33,061 nt of DNA, taken from IMG/VR virus record IMGVR_UViG_3300025154_002805, positions 1 through 33,061 of that record; one strand, 5' to 3'. The stretch is from a virus. Shown one piece after another: positions 16,794 through 23,406 of this stretch. Below the pieces are notes generated by a model. The model was not told the origin of the DNA. It saw only the letters and a program-made list of their open reading frames with translations, and made no database searches. Numbering within the stretch: the first letter of the stretch is position 1; every line of letters starts with the position of its first letter. The position numbers were made by a program, and so were the translations under genes.

Positions 16794-17288
16794 TTATCTC
16801 CCCTTGTATGCCTGCGCGCCGCCCAATGGCGCATAGATCTCGTTCATCTCGCTTTCGGTGATCAACCACCCGCGATGGCGTTTCTTTCCCCTCGGGGCTT
16901 CGTCGTCCTCATCCTCATCGATCCCGTCGATCTCAACAGCCATGTCATCCCCGGCCTGTTCACAAGCCTCCGGAGCATCAGCGGAAGGCTGCTGTGCGGC
17001 TGGGCGGGAATGGATGACCGGGATCCGCACCTTGACGAACTTCGGTTCAGATTTTGCGGCTTCCGGTGCAGGCTGGTGCGTTTTCGTCTCGGCCTGGTGT
17101 GCATTTGTTGCAGGCTGGTGCGTTTCCGTCTCACTCTCCGGCTTCCACGCCTCGATGATCTTCAACCCGTCAAGGTCCGTCCCCAGGCAATTGGCGATGT
17201 GGCGGCGGCATTGCCCGGCCCGCAGTGCAACCCCGATAAAGTGCTGCTGGCTGGATTTCGACATCTTGTTGACGAAGGTGGCTTTCAT
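16794..17288 (-). CDS. Acidic hypothetical protein with a short internal repeat
   Basis: A 164-residue protein; ATG 17288 overlaps the preceding stop as ATGA, which is why the longer upstream extension is rejected. A basic N-terminal segment (ALRAGQCRRHIANCLGTDL) is followed by a repeated ETxTHQPA motif (DNA repeat near 17078-17100 and 17109-17132), then a very acidic run (EIDGIDEDEDDEAPRGKK) and a C-terminus RGWLITESEMNEIYAPLGG. Function unknown; the gene lies between replication and late-control genes. Confidence 0.6.
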   Translation of the reverse strand: MKATFVNKMSKSSQQHFIGVALRAGQCRRHIANCLGTDLDGLKIIEAWKPESETETHQPATNAHQAETKTHQPAPEAAKSEPKFVKVRIPVIHSRPAAQQPSADAPEACEQAGDDMAVEIDGIDEDEDDEAPRGKKRHRGWLITESEMNEIYAPLGGAQAYKGR

Positions 17289-17803
17289 CTGGAAAATTTC
17301 TCCCAGCTGTCGATGATTTCCACGATCGCTCGAAGCTGTGAGCGCATGGCATAAGTCGCCTCGTCCAGCTTTTCCTTCAGCTCTGCGAGCAGCGGGAAGA
17401 AGCGGTTGGCGCGCGGCCATTCGGTCAGCACATTCCGCACAGCCTCCCCGGGCCACGCCTGGAGCTCATCAGCCAGCGCCGCAAAGCGCAGCTTGTTTTC
17501 ATCGGGTGAGGAATCCTTGGGCGGCAGGGTGAGGTAATGCACCCGCACCAGCCACGAAATGATGGTCCGGCCATCTGCGGGCGGGTTCATGGCGCGCACC
17601 GCGGCGATGTATTCCCGCCCGGCGGCTATTTCAACCGGAGACACAGGCTGGCAGAGAATTGCATCCCGCCTGGCTTTGTAGGTTCCGTAATCCAGCCCGC
17701 TGGCAATTTCCTTCAGGCATTTCAGCGATGAGCTCAGCAAAGGCGTCGGCTGAGGTCCGACGGCCACGACGGCTTCCCCCCGCGCTGCCGCCGCCATGCC
17801 CAC
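17285..17803 (-). CDS. Replication-region protein in the lambda P position
   Basis: A 172-residue protein if started at GTG 17803 (GAGG 6 nt upstream); ATG 17797 is the other choice. The frame is open further upstream but there it lies within the initiator gene. It has CLKEIASGLDYGTYKARRD, then HYLTLPPKDSSPDENKLRFA and a helix with WPGEAVRNVLTEWPRANRFF, ending in PLLAELKEKLDEA, a pattern I have seen in alphaproteobacterial phage proteins without defined function. It follows the O-like initiator, so a helicase-loading or replication accessory role is plausible. It overlaps the initiator gene by about 170 bases in a different frame. Confidence 0.6.
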   Translation of the reverse strand: MGMAAAARGEAVVAVGPQPTPLLSSSLKCLKEIASGLDYGTYKARRDAILCQPVSPVEIAAGREYIAAVRAMNPPADGRTIISWLVRVHYLTLPPKDSSPDENKLRFAALADELQAWPGEAVRNVLTEWPRANRFFPLLAELKEKLDEATYAMRSQLRAIVEIIDSWEKFSR

Positions 17804-18500
17804 CGACAACCTCGCGTCGGATCCAGTTGCGCCATGTGGCTGGCCAGTCGAGCTTGGTGCCGTCGATGCCGGGCTTGGCGAGCCAGTAATCCCGGAAGCG
17901 GTCCGCGATTGCGGGAATGTCCTGAGGTTCGATGCCTGCGGATGTTGCAAATTCGATGTCGTCATCGGTTGGGTTCCAGTCTGGTGAGATGCGGGTGGCT
18001 GTCGTGGCATGCAAGCGTTTCGGTTTTTTGTTTTCAGGTGGCCCACCATCATCGCCATTTTCATGCGCGCGCACTCTCTGACGGTTAAGTGATGGTTTAC
18101 TTAAAGGTTCAGTGACGGTTATGGGTGCAGATTCTGCGGGGGTGGGGTGCAAAATCTGCGGGGGTGGTGGTGCAAAATCTGCGGGGGTGGGTGCATTTTT
18201 TGCGGGGTGCAAAATCTGCGGGGGTGCATTTTCTGCGGGGGTGCAAAATCTGCGGGGGTTGATCCGGTAGAGCGTGCTCCGCCCGCGCCGGATATCCCGC
18301 ACCACCATTCCGGCCTGCTCAAGATCGGCCAGGTGCCCCTGCACGGCGCGCTCACACATGCTGCACTTGCCGGCAATCCGCTGGATGGAGGGGTAACATT
18401 CCCCTTGGTCGTTGGCATTGTCGCACAAAGCCAGCAAAACGAACTTCCGGCCTGTAGGCATGTCAGTCTTCCAGGCTTCTGTCATCAAGGCGATGCTCAT
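17631..18500 (-). CDS. O-like replication initiator with an internal origin
   Basis: A 289-residue protein. Residues 1-85 are a winged helix of the HTH_36 type (GRKFVLLALCDNANDQGECY, then QRIAGKCSMCERAVQGHL and RRGRSTLYRINPRRF). Residues about 85-135 are a Pro-rich linker encoded by seven DNA repeats. The C-terminal part, SPDWNPTDDDIEFA followed by FRDYWLAKPG and DWPATWRNWIRRE, is a common tail of phage replisome-organising proteins that contact the helicase system. ATG 18500 overlaps the antirepressor stop (ATGA). In lambda the O gene has the same arrangement: N-terminal DNA-binding domain, iterons in the linker, C-terminal partner-binding domain. Confidence 0.8.
   Translation of the reverse strand: MSIALMTEAWKTDMPTGRKFVLLALCDNANDQGECYPSIQRIAGKCSMCERAVQGHLADLEQAGMVVRDIRRGRSTLYRINPRRFCTPAENAPPQILHPAKNAPTPADFAPPPPQILHPTPAESAPITVTEPLSKPSLNRQRVRAHENGDDGGPPENKKPKRLHATTATRISPDWNPTDDDIEFATSAGIEPQDIPAIADRFRDYWLAKPGIDGTKLDWPATWRNWIRREVVGGHGGGSAGGSRRGRRTSADAFAELIAEMPEGNCQRAGLRNLQSQAGCNSLPACVSG
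18125..18258. repeat. Seven iteron-like repeats, candidate origin of replication
   Basis: Seven copies of GTGCAAAATCTGCGGGGG (some with GATT or TTTT in the centre) start at 18125, 18147, 18170, 18191, 18207, 18224 and 18241. Spacings are 22, 23, 21, 16, 17 and 17. Most are not multiples of three, so the same DNA is read in all three frames as PQILHP, ADFAP and RRFCTP: the DNA, not the protein, is what repeats. An AT-richer stretch lies beside it at about 18015-18120, possibly the unwinding region. Confidence 0.7.
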
Positions 18501-19222
18501 GCGGCCCTCCTTGATGAAATGTCCGATGGCTTGACACCAAGCAGTCGCGCCATGCTTGCGATGATGGAAACGCGGATATCCACTCGGGGCTTGTCCGGCG
18601 GAAGAATAACGATGGAACCGGCGCGCCGCCTGTTTTCATCTTCGATCAGCCAGCCGTATTGGGTGGCAAGGTTCATGCCCTGCACGAATTCGACGGCGGC
18701 AGGAAAGCCCGCGTCCGGGATGTCGTGGTAGGTTGTCACCGCGAAGCGGGCCTTGAGGTCGTTCCATGCGTTCGCATAGGCTGTCCCGCGCAGGTGCTGT
18801 GGCAGCCGTGAAACCTGCGACCAGAGAACTTTGCGTAGCTGTTCCCGGTGCACTTGGGAAAGGCGGTGCGGCGGAAGCGCTTGACGGGTTGTTCCCTCGA
18901 GTACGTCCAGTACCCAGCGCCTGAATGCCTTTGCCTTTGGCGTCCTGCTGAACATGGCGATCAGGTGGCAGCCGCGCGGGCTGAAAATCCGCTTGTTCGT
19001 CCTCAGGTTTCCCGAGCCCCCCGAAACGGGGGCCTCGATGACTTCCGCCATATCCTGCGTGAATTCATCCCTGTGGCTCGTGAAGATGCGGCTCACCTTG
19101 TCCTCGCGCTCATAACCAAGGGCGCGGGCGATGTCGGCAGCGGTCAGCCAAGGGATGCCGTTATTATCGATGATCGACAGCCGCATTCCCTCAAATTCGA
19201 CGATGGCCGGCAGATTATTCAT
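18497..19222 (-). CDS. BRO-N / P22AR-C type phage antirepressor
   Basis: A 241-residue protein. Residues 1-120 are a BRO N-terminal domain: VEFEGMRLSIIDNNGIPWLT, then ARALGYEREDKVSRIF, and NKRIFSPRGCHLIAMFSRTP ending FRRWVLDVLEG. Residues about 125-235 match the P22 antirepressor C-terminal domain type (SQVHREQLRKVLWSQVSRLP, TYHDIPDAGFPAAVEFVQGM). Such proteins inactivate phage repressors or act as regulators. It lies in the early operon between the methylase and the initiator, with ATGA coupling to the initiator gene. Confidence 0.85.
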   Translation of the reverse strand: MNNLPAIVEFEGMRLSIIDNNGIPWLTAADIARALGYEREDKVSRIFTSHRDEFTQDMAEVIEAPVSGGSGNLRTNKRIFSPRGCHLIAMFSRTPKAKAFRRWVLDVLEGTTRQALPPHRLSQVHREQLRKVLWSQVSRLPQHLRGTAYANAWNDLKARFAVTTYHDIPDAGFPAAVEFVQGMNLATQYGWLIEDENRRRAGSIVILPPDKPRVDIRVSIIASMARLLGVKPSDISSRRAA

Positions 19223-19815
19223 GATTCCCTCCTCTCATTCACCATTCCGGCGTTTTTCGGGCGCCCGATTGGTTTGAAAACAGTGTTCCAGTTCGGGATG
19301 TCTCCCCGCCATACAACCCACATCACATCCATGGTGGGAGCGCCGCGATCCAGAAAATCCGGCCGCCAGGTCAGGGGATAAATCGTGTGAGGCCTCCACT
19401 CGTTGAACAGGGAAAGCCGCGACTTCGCGTTCCAGAACTGCGATTTCAGCAGGAGCGCGAGGTATGAAACGCCCAGCCTCCGGGCGTGGAGAATAAAATC
19501 CTCTGCAATGCGAAACGGTGGGTTGGTGACGATGGCCGTGCACGGGGCCTCCTGCGTCTTGAGAAAGTCGGCGGTGGTGCCATACCCGTAATCGCGCAGG
19601 TCGGAGGAGATGACACGGAACCCTTCATGCTCCATGACCTTCGATATGGCCCCGCTCCCGCAGGCCGGTTCCCAGATGGCGGGCTGGGCGGCCAGCGCCA
19701 CCCGCTCCTCGGCGATCAGGGCCCGGGTAACATCGGCGGGCGTCGGGTAGAAATCATCCGCCTGCCTGCCCTGCGGCTGCAGGCCACCGCACATCATTTG
19801 CCCGAGCCCGGCCAT
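19219..19815 (-). CDS. N6-adenine DNA methyltransferase-like protein
   Basis: A 198-residue protein. The FYPTPADVTRAL start is followed by the SAM-binding motif WEPACGSGAI at residues 48-57 and the catalytic NPPF at 98-101, the combination of amino-methyltransferases acting on adenine. TRPs such as TWRPDFLDRGAPTMDVMW in the C-terminal third are typical of small phage methylases. It probably modifies phage DNA, either against host restriction or for regulation. ATG 19815 overlaps the upstream stop by one base (TGATG); a GTG at 19818 is the alternative. Confidence 0.85.
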   Translation of the reverse strand: MAGLGQMMCGGLQPQGRQADDFYPTPADVTRALIAEERVALAAQPAIWEPACGSGAISKVMEHEGFRVISSDLRDYGYGTTADFLKTQEAPCTAIVTNPPFRIAEDFILHARRLGVSYLALLLKSQFWNAKSRLSLFNEWRPHTIYPLTWRPDFLDRGAPTMDVMWVVWRGDIPNWNTVFKPIGRPKNAGMVNERRES

Positions 19816-20093
19816 CACTTCACCTCATCGGGGTAGAAATCATATTCCCCCGTCATGAGAAAGCCCGCGATATGGTTGGCGAGCTGCAGCATGTGGCACG
19901 GGGAAGCTGGCGGGAGATCATCCGGAACTGTCTCCGGTGCGCAAAACTTCGCAGCCACCTGCATGGCGAACCAGCGTATTGCGACTGCATCCCGCGCCGC
20001 CGGGAGACTGATTACGGATAAATCCGGGAAGACGGGTGCGGGGCCAGCGCCCGGATTGAAAAGCGGCTCGAACGGTTTCTGCTGCTCGCTCAT
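19815..20093 (-). CDS. Hypothetical early protein
   Basis: A 92-residue protein; ATG 20093 overlaps the RusA stop as ATGA, so the longer upstream frame is rejected. The C-terminal segment, SPCHMLQLANHIAGFLMTGEYDFYP, is similar in layout to RAKMIADFILTGE in the protein at 21447-21671, pointing to a shared small domain. Function unknown. Confidence 0.7.
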   Translation of the reverse strand: MSEQQKPFEPLFNPGAGPAPVFPDLSVISLPAARDAVAIRWFAMQVAAKFCAPETVPDDLPPASPCHMLQLANHIAGFLMTGEYDFYPDEVK

Positions 20094-20551
20094 TTCATCC
20101 TCCCGTACATGGGTGAGATGCGGACGACGGTGCGGGGATGGCTGGCGCACCATGTTTTCTCGATGGTGTGGGTTACAACCTGGCCGTCGTCCTTCCAGAC
20201 GACCTTGTTCAGGGCGTCGAGCACAAGCTTGGCGCAATTATCGGAATCTGGTTTGAAGGTGTGGTCCAGCCATCCGACAAGCGCTTCCTCCCGCTTCTTC
20301 TTCGACCAGCTTGGCGGCGGCACGAACATGGCAACGATTTCAACCTGCACGCCGCCGATCAGAAGCGGGCGCCCGGCCATGGCCTTCTTTGCCAGCCAGC
20401 CGATCTCCTGCTCCCGCGACAGCGTGGCCACGGGAGTGTAGGTGTGCATCCCGCCATTCCGGTGGCGACAGAAGCGCGGCCTTCCCTTCCCCATGGGCTT
20501 GCCGGGGATGGTTATGACGATGGGGAATGTGTCGGGGACCTGGGTGCTCAT
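20090..20551 (-). CDS. rusA: RusA-family Holliday junction resolvase
   Basis: A 153-residue protein from ATG 20551, which overlaps the stop of the upstream small gene as ATGA. The start FPIVITIPGKPMGKGRPRF is the RusA N-terminus. Acidic catalytic residues are in KPDSDNCAKLVLDALN (Asp102, Asp104) and VVWKDDGQV (Asp121/Asp122). RusA resolves four-way junctions; in phages it processes recombination and replication intermediates before packaging. Confidence 0.93.
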   Translation of the reverse strand: MSTQVPDTFPIVITIPGKPMGKGRPRFCRHRNGGMHTYTPVATLSREQEIGWLAKKAMAGRPLLIGGVQVEIVAMFVPPPSWSKKKREEALVGWLDHTFKPDSDNCAKLVLDALNKVVWKDDGQVVTHTIEKTWCASHPRTVVRISPMYGRMK

Positions 20552-20748
20552 GGCTGGCCAGCCTTGCCAGCTCCGGCGGACTTGAGGAAGTCGAGATTGT
20601 TCACCAGCCGCCGCAGCTTTTCGGAAATCCGGTGGCGTGAAATGAGGATGCTGATAAATCCGAGCCGAAGGCAGGAATGAAACAGGTCGTGCCGGGCAGC
20701 GAAGCTGATGCCTTCCCAACGGTGGAACTCAATAATCACGGAACTCAT
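20548..20748 (-). CDS. Small basic hypothetical protein
   Basis: A 66-residue protein with GAGGG upstream of ATG 20748 and ATGA coupling to rusA. The N-terminus is hydrophobic/aromatic (SSVIIEFHRWEGISFAARHD), followed by RLGFISILISRHRISEKLRR and a C-terminus with LVNNLDFLKSAG. No family recognised. Confidence 0.6.
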   Translation of the reverse strand: MSSVIIEFHRWEGISFAARHDLFHSCLRLGFISILISRHRISEKLRRLVNNLDFLKSAGAGKAGQP

Positions 20749-20784
20749 GCGTTTTGCCCTCGCTGTTATCCGTTATTGTGATCT

Positions 20785-21117
20785 CTAGCCACGCAGAATG
20801 CGGATGGCCTCGTCTATGCGTTTGCGTTCGTCGTCTGTCGGTTGAAATCCCTTGCGTCCAGCCAGCGCCATAACAGCGTCGTAAACCTCACCGAATTGGC
20901 TCATGAGCTCGATGAGCTCGGCAGCGCGGGGTGGACAGCGACCCCCGAGCCAGTTTTTTACAGCGCGGGGATCCCGGCCGACCTGGCGTCCGATTTCCTT
21001 TGCTGCATGCCTGCGATCACGGAAGGCGTGGAGAAGCGCGGTCGAAACCGCACCTGCTACCCTTTCCTGCGTGATCGCTGCGCTATGCATTTTGTGGTCC
21101 TTCTTGGCCCATGACAT
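20785..21117 (-). CDS. HTH regulator in the cII position
   Basis: A 110-residue protein with GGGAGG 5 nt before ATG 21117. A helix-turn-helix lies in AAKEIGRQVGRDPRAVKNWL, followed by a helical RAAELIELMSQFGEVYDAVM. It is between the Cro-like gene and the replication module, where lambda places cII. Function as a lysis-lysogeny activator is possible but unproven; it could also be a replication-linked DNA-binding protein. Confidence 0.7.
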   Translation of the reverse strand: MSWAKKDHKMHSAAITQERVAGAVSTALLHAFRDRRHAAKEIGRQVGRDPRAVKNWLGGRCPPRAAELIELMSQFGEVYDAVMALAGRKGFQPTDDERKRIDEAIRILRG

Positions 21118-21238
21118 GTTTGCCTCCCTCGGTCATTGTTGCGACGACCGACGGGGTTGGACTTGCAAACGAAAACTCGAAGCTCGGGGGAAGAAGGCGC
21201 TGGATGGCTTGCATCAGACCATCCAGCGCCGCTACCAT
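21083..21238 (-). CDS. Possible small protein overlapping the HTH gene
   Basis: A 51-residue frame (MVAALDGLMQAIQRLLPPSF at the start) with AGGG 6 nt upstream of ATG 21238; ATG 21262 is an alternative. It overlaps the next gene by 35 bases, including that gene's ribosome binding site. The amphipathic N-terminal helix looks protein-like but the evidence is weak. Confidence 0.35.
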   Translation of the reverse strand: MVAALDGLMQAIQRLLPPSFEFSFASPTPSVVATMTEGGKHVMGQEGPQNA

Positions 21239-21273
21239 GCCCTTCCCTAAAACATCAGACATGGAGTTTAAGA

Positions 21274-21483
21274 ATGGCGGAAGTGTATATGGAATTGCAT
21301 CTTGCAGCCGTCGAAATGACAAAGCTGCTGGCCTCAATCGAACAGGACGAAGTTGACCGCGAATGGGTCTATCGGACCTTTGCGGAATGCATGGAGGTCG
21401 TGAGCGGTAGATACTTCCGGAAGAAGAAAAAGGAAGAATCATCTCATCACTCCGGAAGAGCCGAGATTGCGGAAACGGATTGA
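21274..21483 (+). CDS. Small plus-strand protein inside the leftward operon
   Basis: A 69-residue protein with GGAG 7 nt before ATG 21274. Sequence is protein-like: an acidic helical region (LHLAAVEMTKLLASIEQDEV) and a basic segment (GRYFRKKKKEESSHHSGR). It is opposite to its neighbours and overlaps the end of the gene at 21447 by 37 bases. The minus strand in 21239-21446 has no convincing frame. Function unknown. Confidence 0.5.
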   Translation: MAEVYMELHLAAVEMTKLLASIEQDEVDREWVYRTFAECMEVVSGRYFRKKKKEESSHHSGRAEIAETD

Positions 21484-21671
21484 CCGTCCTCAACCTTCGC
21501 CGGGGGGGATGGAACCTCCCCGGTGAGGATGAAGTCCGCGATCATCTTCGCCCGATGAAGTACAGTTTCCAGTGGTTCCGACAACCCCGATGGGATGGTG
21601 GATAACGCCTTGTCAAATGCATGGGCGCGACCGGTGGTATCGTGGTCGAGAATTGACAGGTCCATGGGCAT
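21447..21671 (-). CDS. Small hypothetical early protein
   Basis: A 74-residue protein with AGGA upstream of ATG 21671; it starts 2 bases after the preceding stop. LHRAKMIADFILTGE near residue 40-55 resembles the C-terminus of the protein at 19815-20093. No known function. Confidence 0.6.
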   Translation of the reverse strand: MPMDLSILDHDTTGRAHAFDKALSTIPSGLSEPLETVLHRAKMIADFILTGEVPSPPAKVEDGQSVSAISALPE

Positions 21672-21673
21672 GG

Positions 21674-21862
21674 TCAGGTTCCTTTCTTGCAGGGCTTCGT
21701 GGCCTCTGCGGAAGGTGTCGGTGAAATCTTTTGTGAATTGAGGACAGGATGAACGAGACAGGCAACATCATCACGCTGGCGAGCCGGAGGCGCTGTAACG
21801 CCCCGCCCGCCGTTGTCTGGCTGGTTACCCCTGAAGGACTTTTTCGGATCGATGACCAGCAC
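21674..21862 (-). CDS. Possible small protein coupled to the Cro-like gene
   Basis: A 62-residue frame starting at GTG 21862, whose G is shared with the Cro-like TAG stop (TAGTG), with GGGAGG 7 nt upstream. It ends 2 bases before the next start. This spacing favours a real gene. The sequence (KKSFRGNQPDNGGRG, ending EATKPCKKGT) is low in hydrophobic residues, and an opposite-strand frame at 21749-22075 is a competing reading. Confidence 0.45.
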   Translation of the reverse strand: MLVIDPKKSFRGNQPDNGGRGVTAPPARQRDDVACLVHPVLNSQKISPTPSAEATKPCKKGT

Positions 21863-22083
21863 TATGCAGCCTCCCTTTTCGAGGCTGCGATGGTGGCGAA
21901 CAGTTCAATGGACACGCCTTCAATTCCGCGCGCAGAAGCGGCGGAAACGATCGCCTGCCAATACCTGGGCGGGATGCTGTTGCGGTGTTTCCAGACCGCA
22001 GCTAGCCCGACATATACATCCACATCCACCGCGAAATCTGCGATGGACGGCCATTTATTTATGATTTCCGAATAGGTTTGCAT
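21862..22083 (-). CDS. Cro-like repressor
   Basis: A 73-residue protein (MQTYSEIINKWPSIADFAV, then GLAAVWKHRNSIPPRYWQAI and SAASARGIEGVSIELFATI). The helix-turn-helix is in the first half, and this sequence pattern is common in alphaproteobacterial phage Cro-like proteins. It is divergent from CI and first in the leftward operon. ATG 22083 is chosen because the -10 element ends at 22091, so an upstream ATG at 22092 would precede the transcript; this makes the mRNA start at the AUG. Confidence 0.8.
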   Translation of the reverse strand: MQTYSEIINKWPSIADFAVDVDVYVGLAAVWKHRNSIPPRYWQAIVSAASARGIEGVSIELFATIAASKREAA

Positions 22084-22090
22084 GACCGAC

Positions 22091-22118
22091 ATATTACCAA
22101 ATGTAAATACGCTGTCAA
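22091..22118 (-). promoter_or_regulatory. Leftward early promoter (pR-like)
   Basis: On the minus strand TTGACA (22118-22113) and TAATAT (22096-22091) are 16 bp apart, near-consensus sigma-70. The start should be at about 22083-22084, so the Cro-like mRNA would be leaderless. Operator O1 lies across the spacer and -10, and O2 abuts the -35. Confidence 0.75.
22094..22106. promoter_or_regulatory. Operator O1
   Basis: TTACCAAATGTAA, a 13-bp partial dyad (TTAC-ATGTAA type). It overlaps the leftward promoter between -35 and -10, so bound repressor would block it. Confidence 0.6.
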
Positions 22119-22130
22119 TACAAAATGTAA
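22118..22130. promoter_or_regulatory. Operator O2
   Basis: ATACAAAATGTAA, identical over all 13 bases to the operator copy at 25322. It abuts the leftward -35 and ends 11 bp before the rightward -35, a place from which repressor could act on both promoters. Confidence 0.65.
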
Positions 22131-22141
22131 ATCCATCAGCC

Positions 22142-22170
22142 TTGCGCTCGGCGGGCTGCGAACTTACAAT
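22142..22170 (+). promoter_or_regulatory. CI promoter (pRM-like)
   Basis: TTGCGC (22142-22147) and TACAAT (22165-22170) are 17 bp apart. The predicted start is at about 22177-22178, which is the A of the CI ATG. The -35 is poor, as in lambda pRM, suggesting need for activation. Confidence 0.6.
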
Positions 22171-22176
22171 ATGAAA
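22164..22176. promoter_or_regulatory. Operator O3
   Basis: TTACAATATGAAA, the weakest match to the 13-bp operator. It covers the -10 of the CI promoter, so its occupation would switch off CI, like lambda OR3. Confidence 0.5.
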
Positions 22177-22177
22177 T

Positions 22178-22834
22178 ATGACGAGCAAGAGCCCAGCAGA
22201 ACGCCTACGCCAGGCCCGCACGGCGAGATATAAAACCGCCCGACAATTTGCGGAAATCCATGACATACCCCAGCCAACCTACACGACGCACGAAACCGGA
22301 ACGCGCTCCATAACCAAAAAAATGGCGGAAAAATATGGGCATCTCCTGGGCGTTTCTCCCCAGTGGATCCTTTTCGGTGAAGGCGCACCGCCAACGCCGA
22401 AACCCCAACACAATTCCTCCGCTGTCATCGAATATGATGTGCAGGCAAGCGCCGGCGGCGGCGCCTTTGTCGATCATGAGCACGCCATAGGGGAATGGTG
22501 CTTCCCGCAGCGATACCTCCACAACATCACCAATTCCCCCAAAGCAGCCCTGTCCGTCATCAGCATGGTGGGCGATTCCATGGAGCCAACGCTCCACCCC
22601 GGCTGCAAGCTCCTCATCGATCACCAGCAGCGCATCCCTACCCCGCCCGGCCTGTTTGTATTGTGGGATGGCATGGGAACCGTCTGCAAGCGTCTGCACT
22701 TCGCCCACGACCGCAAGGGCAAACCAATATCCCTTGTCGTTAAATCCGACAATCCAGCCTACCCCCCCTATGAATGCGACCTCGGAGAGGTCAGCATCGT
22801 CGGCCGCGTCATCGCCGCCATCAACCAGGTATAG
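22178..22834 (+). CDS. CI-type repressor with S24 self-cleavage domain
   Basis: A 218-residue protein. Residues 5-65 are an XRE-type helix-turn-helix (TARQFAEIHDIPQPTYTTHE). The S24/LexA peptidase domain has Ser134 in VGDSMEPTL and Lys171 in TVCKRLHF. The probable self-cleavage site is Ala92-Gly93 in VQASAGGGAF. It would hold the prophage silent and be inactivated through RecA during the SOS response. No ribosome binding site precedes ATG 22178; the mRNA is predicted to be leaderless. Confidence 0.93.
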   Translation: MTSKSPAERLRQARTARYKTARQFAEIHDIPQPTYTTHETGTRSITKKMAEKYGHLLGVSPQWILFGEGAPPTPKPQHNSSAVIEYDVQASAGGGAFVDHEHAIGEWCFPQRYLHNITNSPKAALSVISMVGDSMEPTLHPGCKLLIDHQQRIPTPPGLFVLWDGMGTVCKRLHFAHDRKGKPISLVVKSDNPAYPPYECDLGEVSIVGRVIAAINQV

Positions 22835-22911
22835 CCCATGTCTAGGCATCTAGCGCCACGGATGATCAAAAATCATAATCTTTTCAATCTAATTGACAGG
22901 GGTTGATTTTT

Positions 22912-23406
22912 ATGTCAACATTAGATCGTCTTATTGCAGATGAGAAAATCATCCGGTGTCCATCAATGGATAAAGAAGATTGCAAGCCAATCCGAAGCAT
23001 GTTTCTAACTGTGGAATTTGACCGATGGTTGAATGATTTATTGGATACCCATCCGGATCGGGGCGATGAGGGATTGATGGATCAGGTGTTGACAAAAATT
23101 CAGCATTATATCGCATCACCTAAAGTCGACATAGGTATCTTTAGAAAAGAGAATTTCGTCTGGTGTATGCATACTGTAGATTTAAGGATATTCGGTTTTT
23201 TTTATCGTCCCGGGGTTTTTATAGCGGTCTGTGGCGAGAAAAAAATGGATATCAAAGGCACATCATACGGATCGTATTATAGTAAGACGCAACGCGTGGC
23301 TGATGGCTTGGGTCTAGATCCACCGCCATACATGACAAAAAAGAATGCAATGAGTATGAAATATGATTGGGAGAGGATGTATGCCTACAGTGACCAGCGT
23401 CTTTGA
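22912..23406 (+). CDS. RelE/HigB-like protein, first gene of the AT-rich cassette
   Basis: A 164-residue protein from ATG 22912 (AGGGG 9 nt upstream; a TTG at 22903 is the alternative). TVEFDRWLNDLLDTH and LTKIQHYIASPKVDIG followed by VDLRIFGFFYRPGVFIAV and CGEKKMDIKG resemble the strand-helix layout of RelE/HigB/Gp49-like toxins, but the protein is longer and I cannot see a firm active-site set. Base composition is clearly AT-richer than the phage backbone. It overlaps the next gene by 26 bases. Confidence 0.6.
   Translation: MSTLDRLIADEKIIRCPSMDKEDCKPIRSMFLTVEFDRWLNDLLDTHPDRGDEGLMDQVLTKIQHYIASPKVDIGIFRKENFVWCMHTVDLRIFGFFYRPGVFIAVCGEKKMDIKGTSYGSYYSKTQRVADGLGLDPPPYMTKKNAMSMKYDWERMYAYSDQRL

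Noticed and set aside
18125-18258. CRISPR-like appearance of the seven short repeats
   Set aside because: Unit is only 17-18 bases, spacing is 16-23 with almost no unique spacers, and the repeats lie inside a gene.
21500-21523. GC-rich inverted repeat
   Set aside because: Lies inside the coding region of a small gene, no T tract, so not called as a terminator.
21749-22075. 108-codon plus-strand frame opposite the Cro-like gene
   Set aside because: Its first half looks coding and has a GAGG site, but its second half is a shadow of the Cro-like gene, and the minus-strand chain of coupled genes is more consistent. Left open rather than excluded.
22205-22849. 214-codon minus-strand frame
   Set aside because: Shadow of the CI repressor gene.
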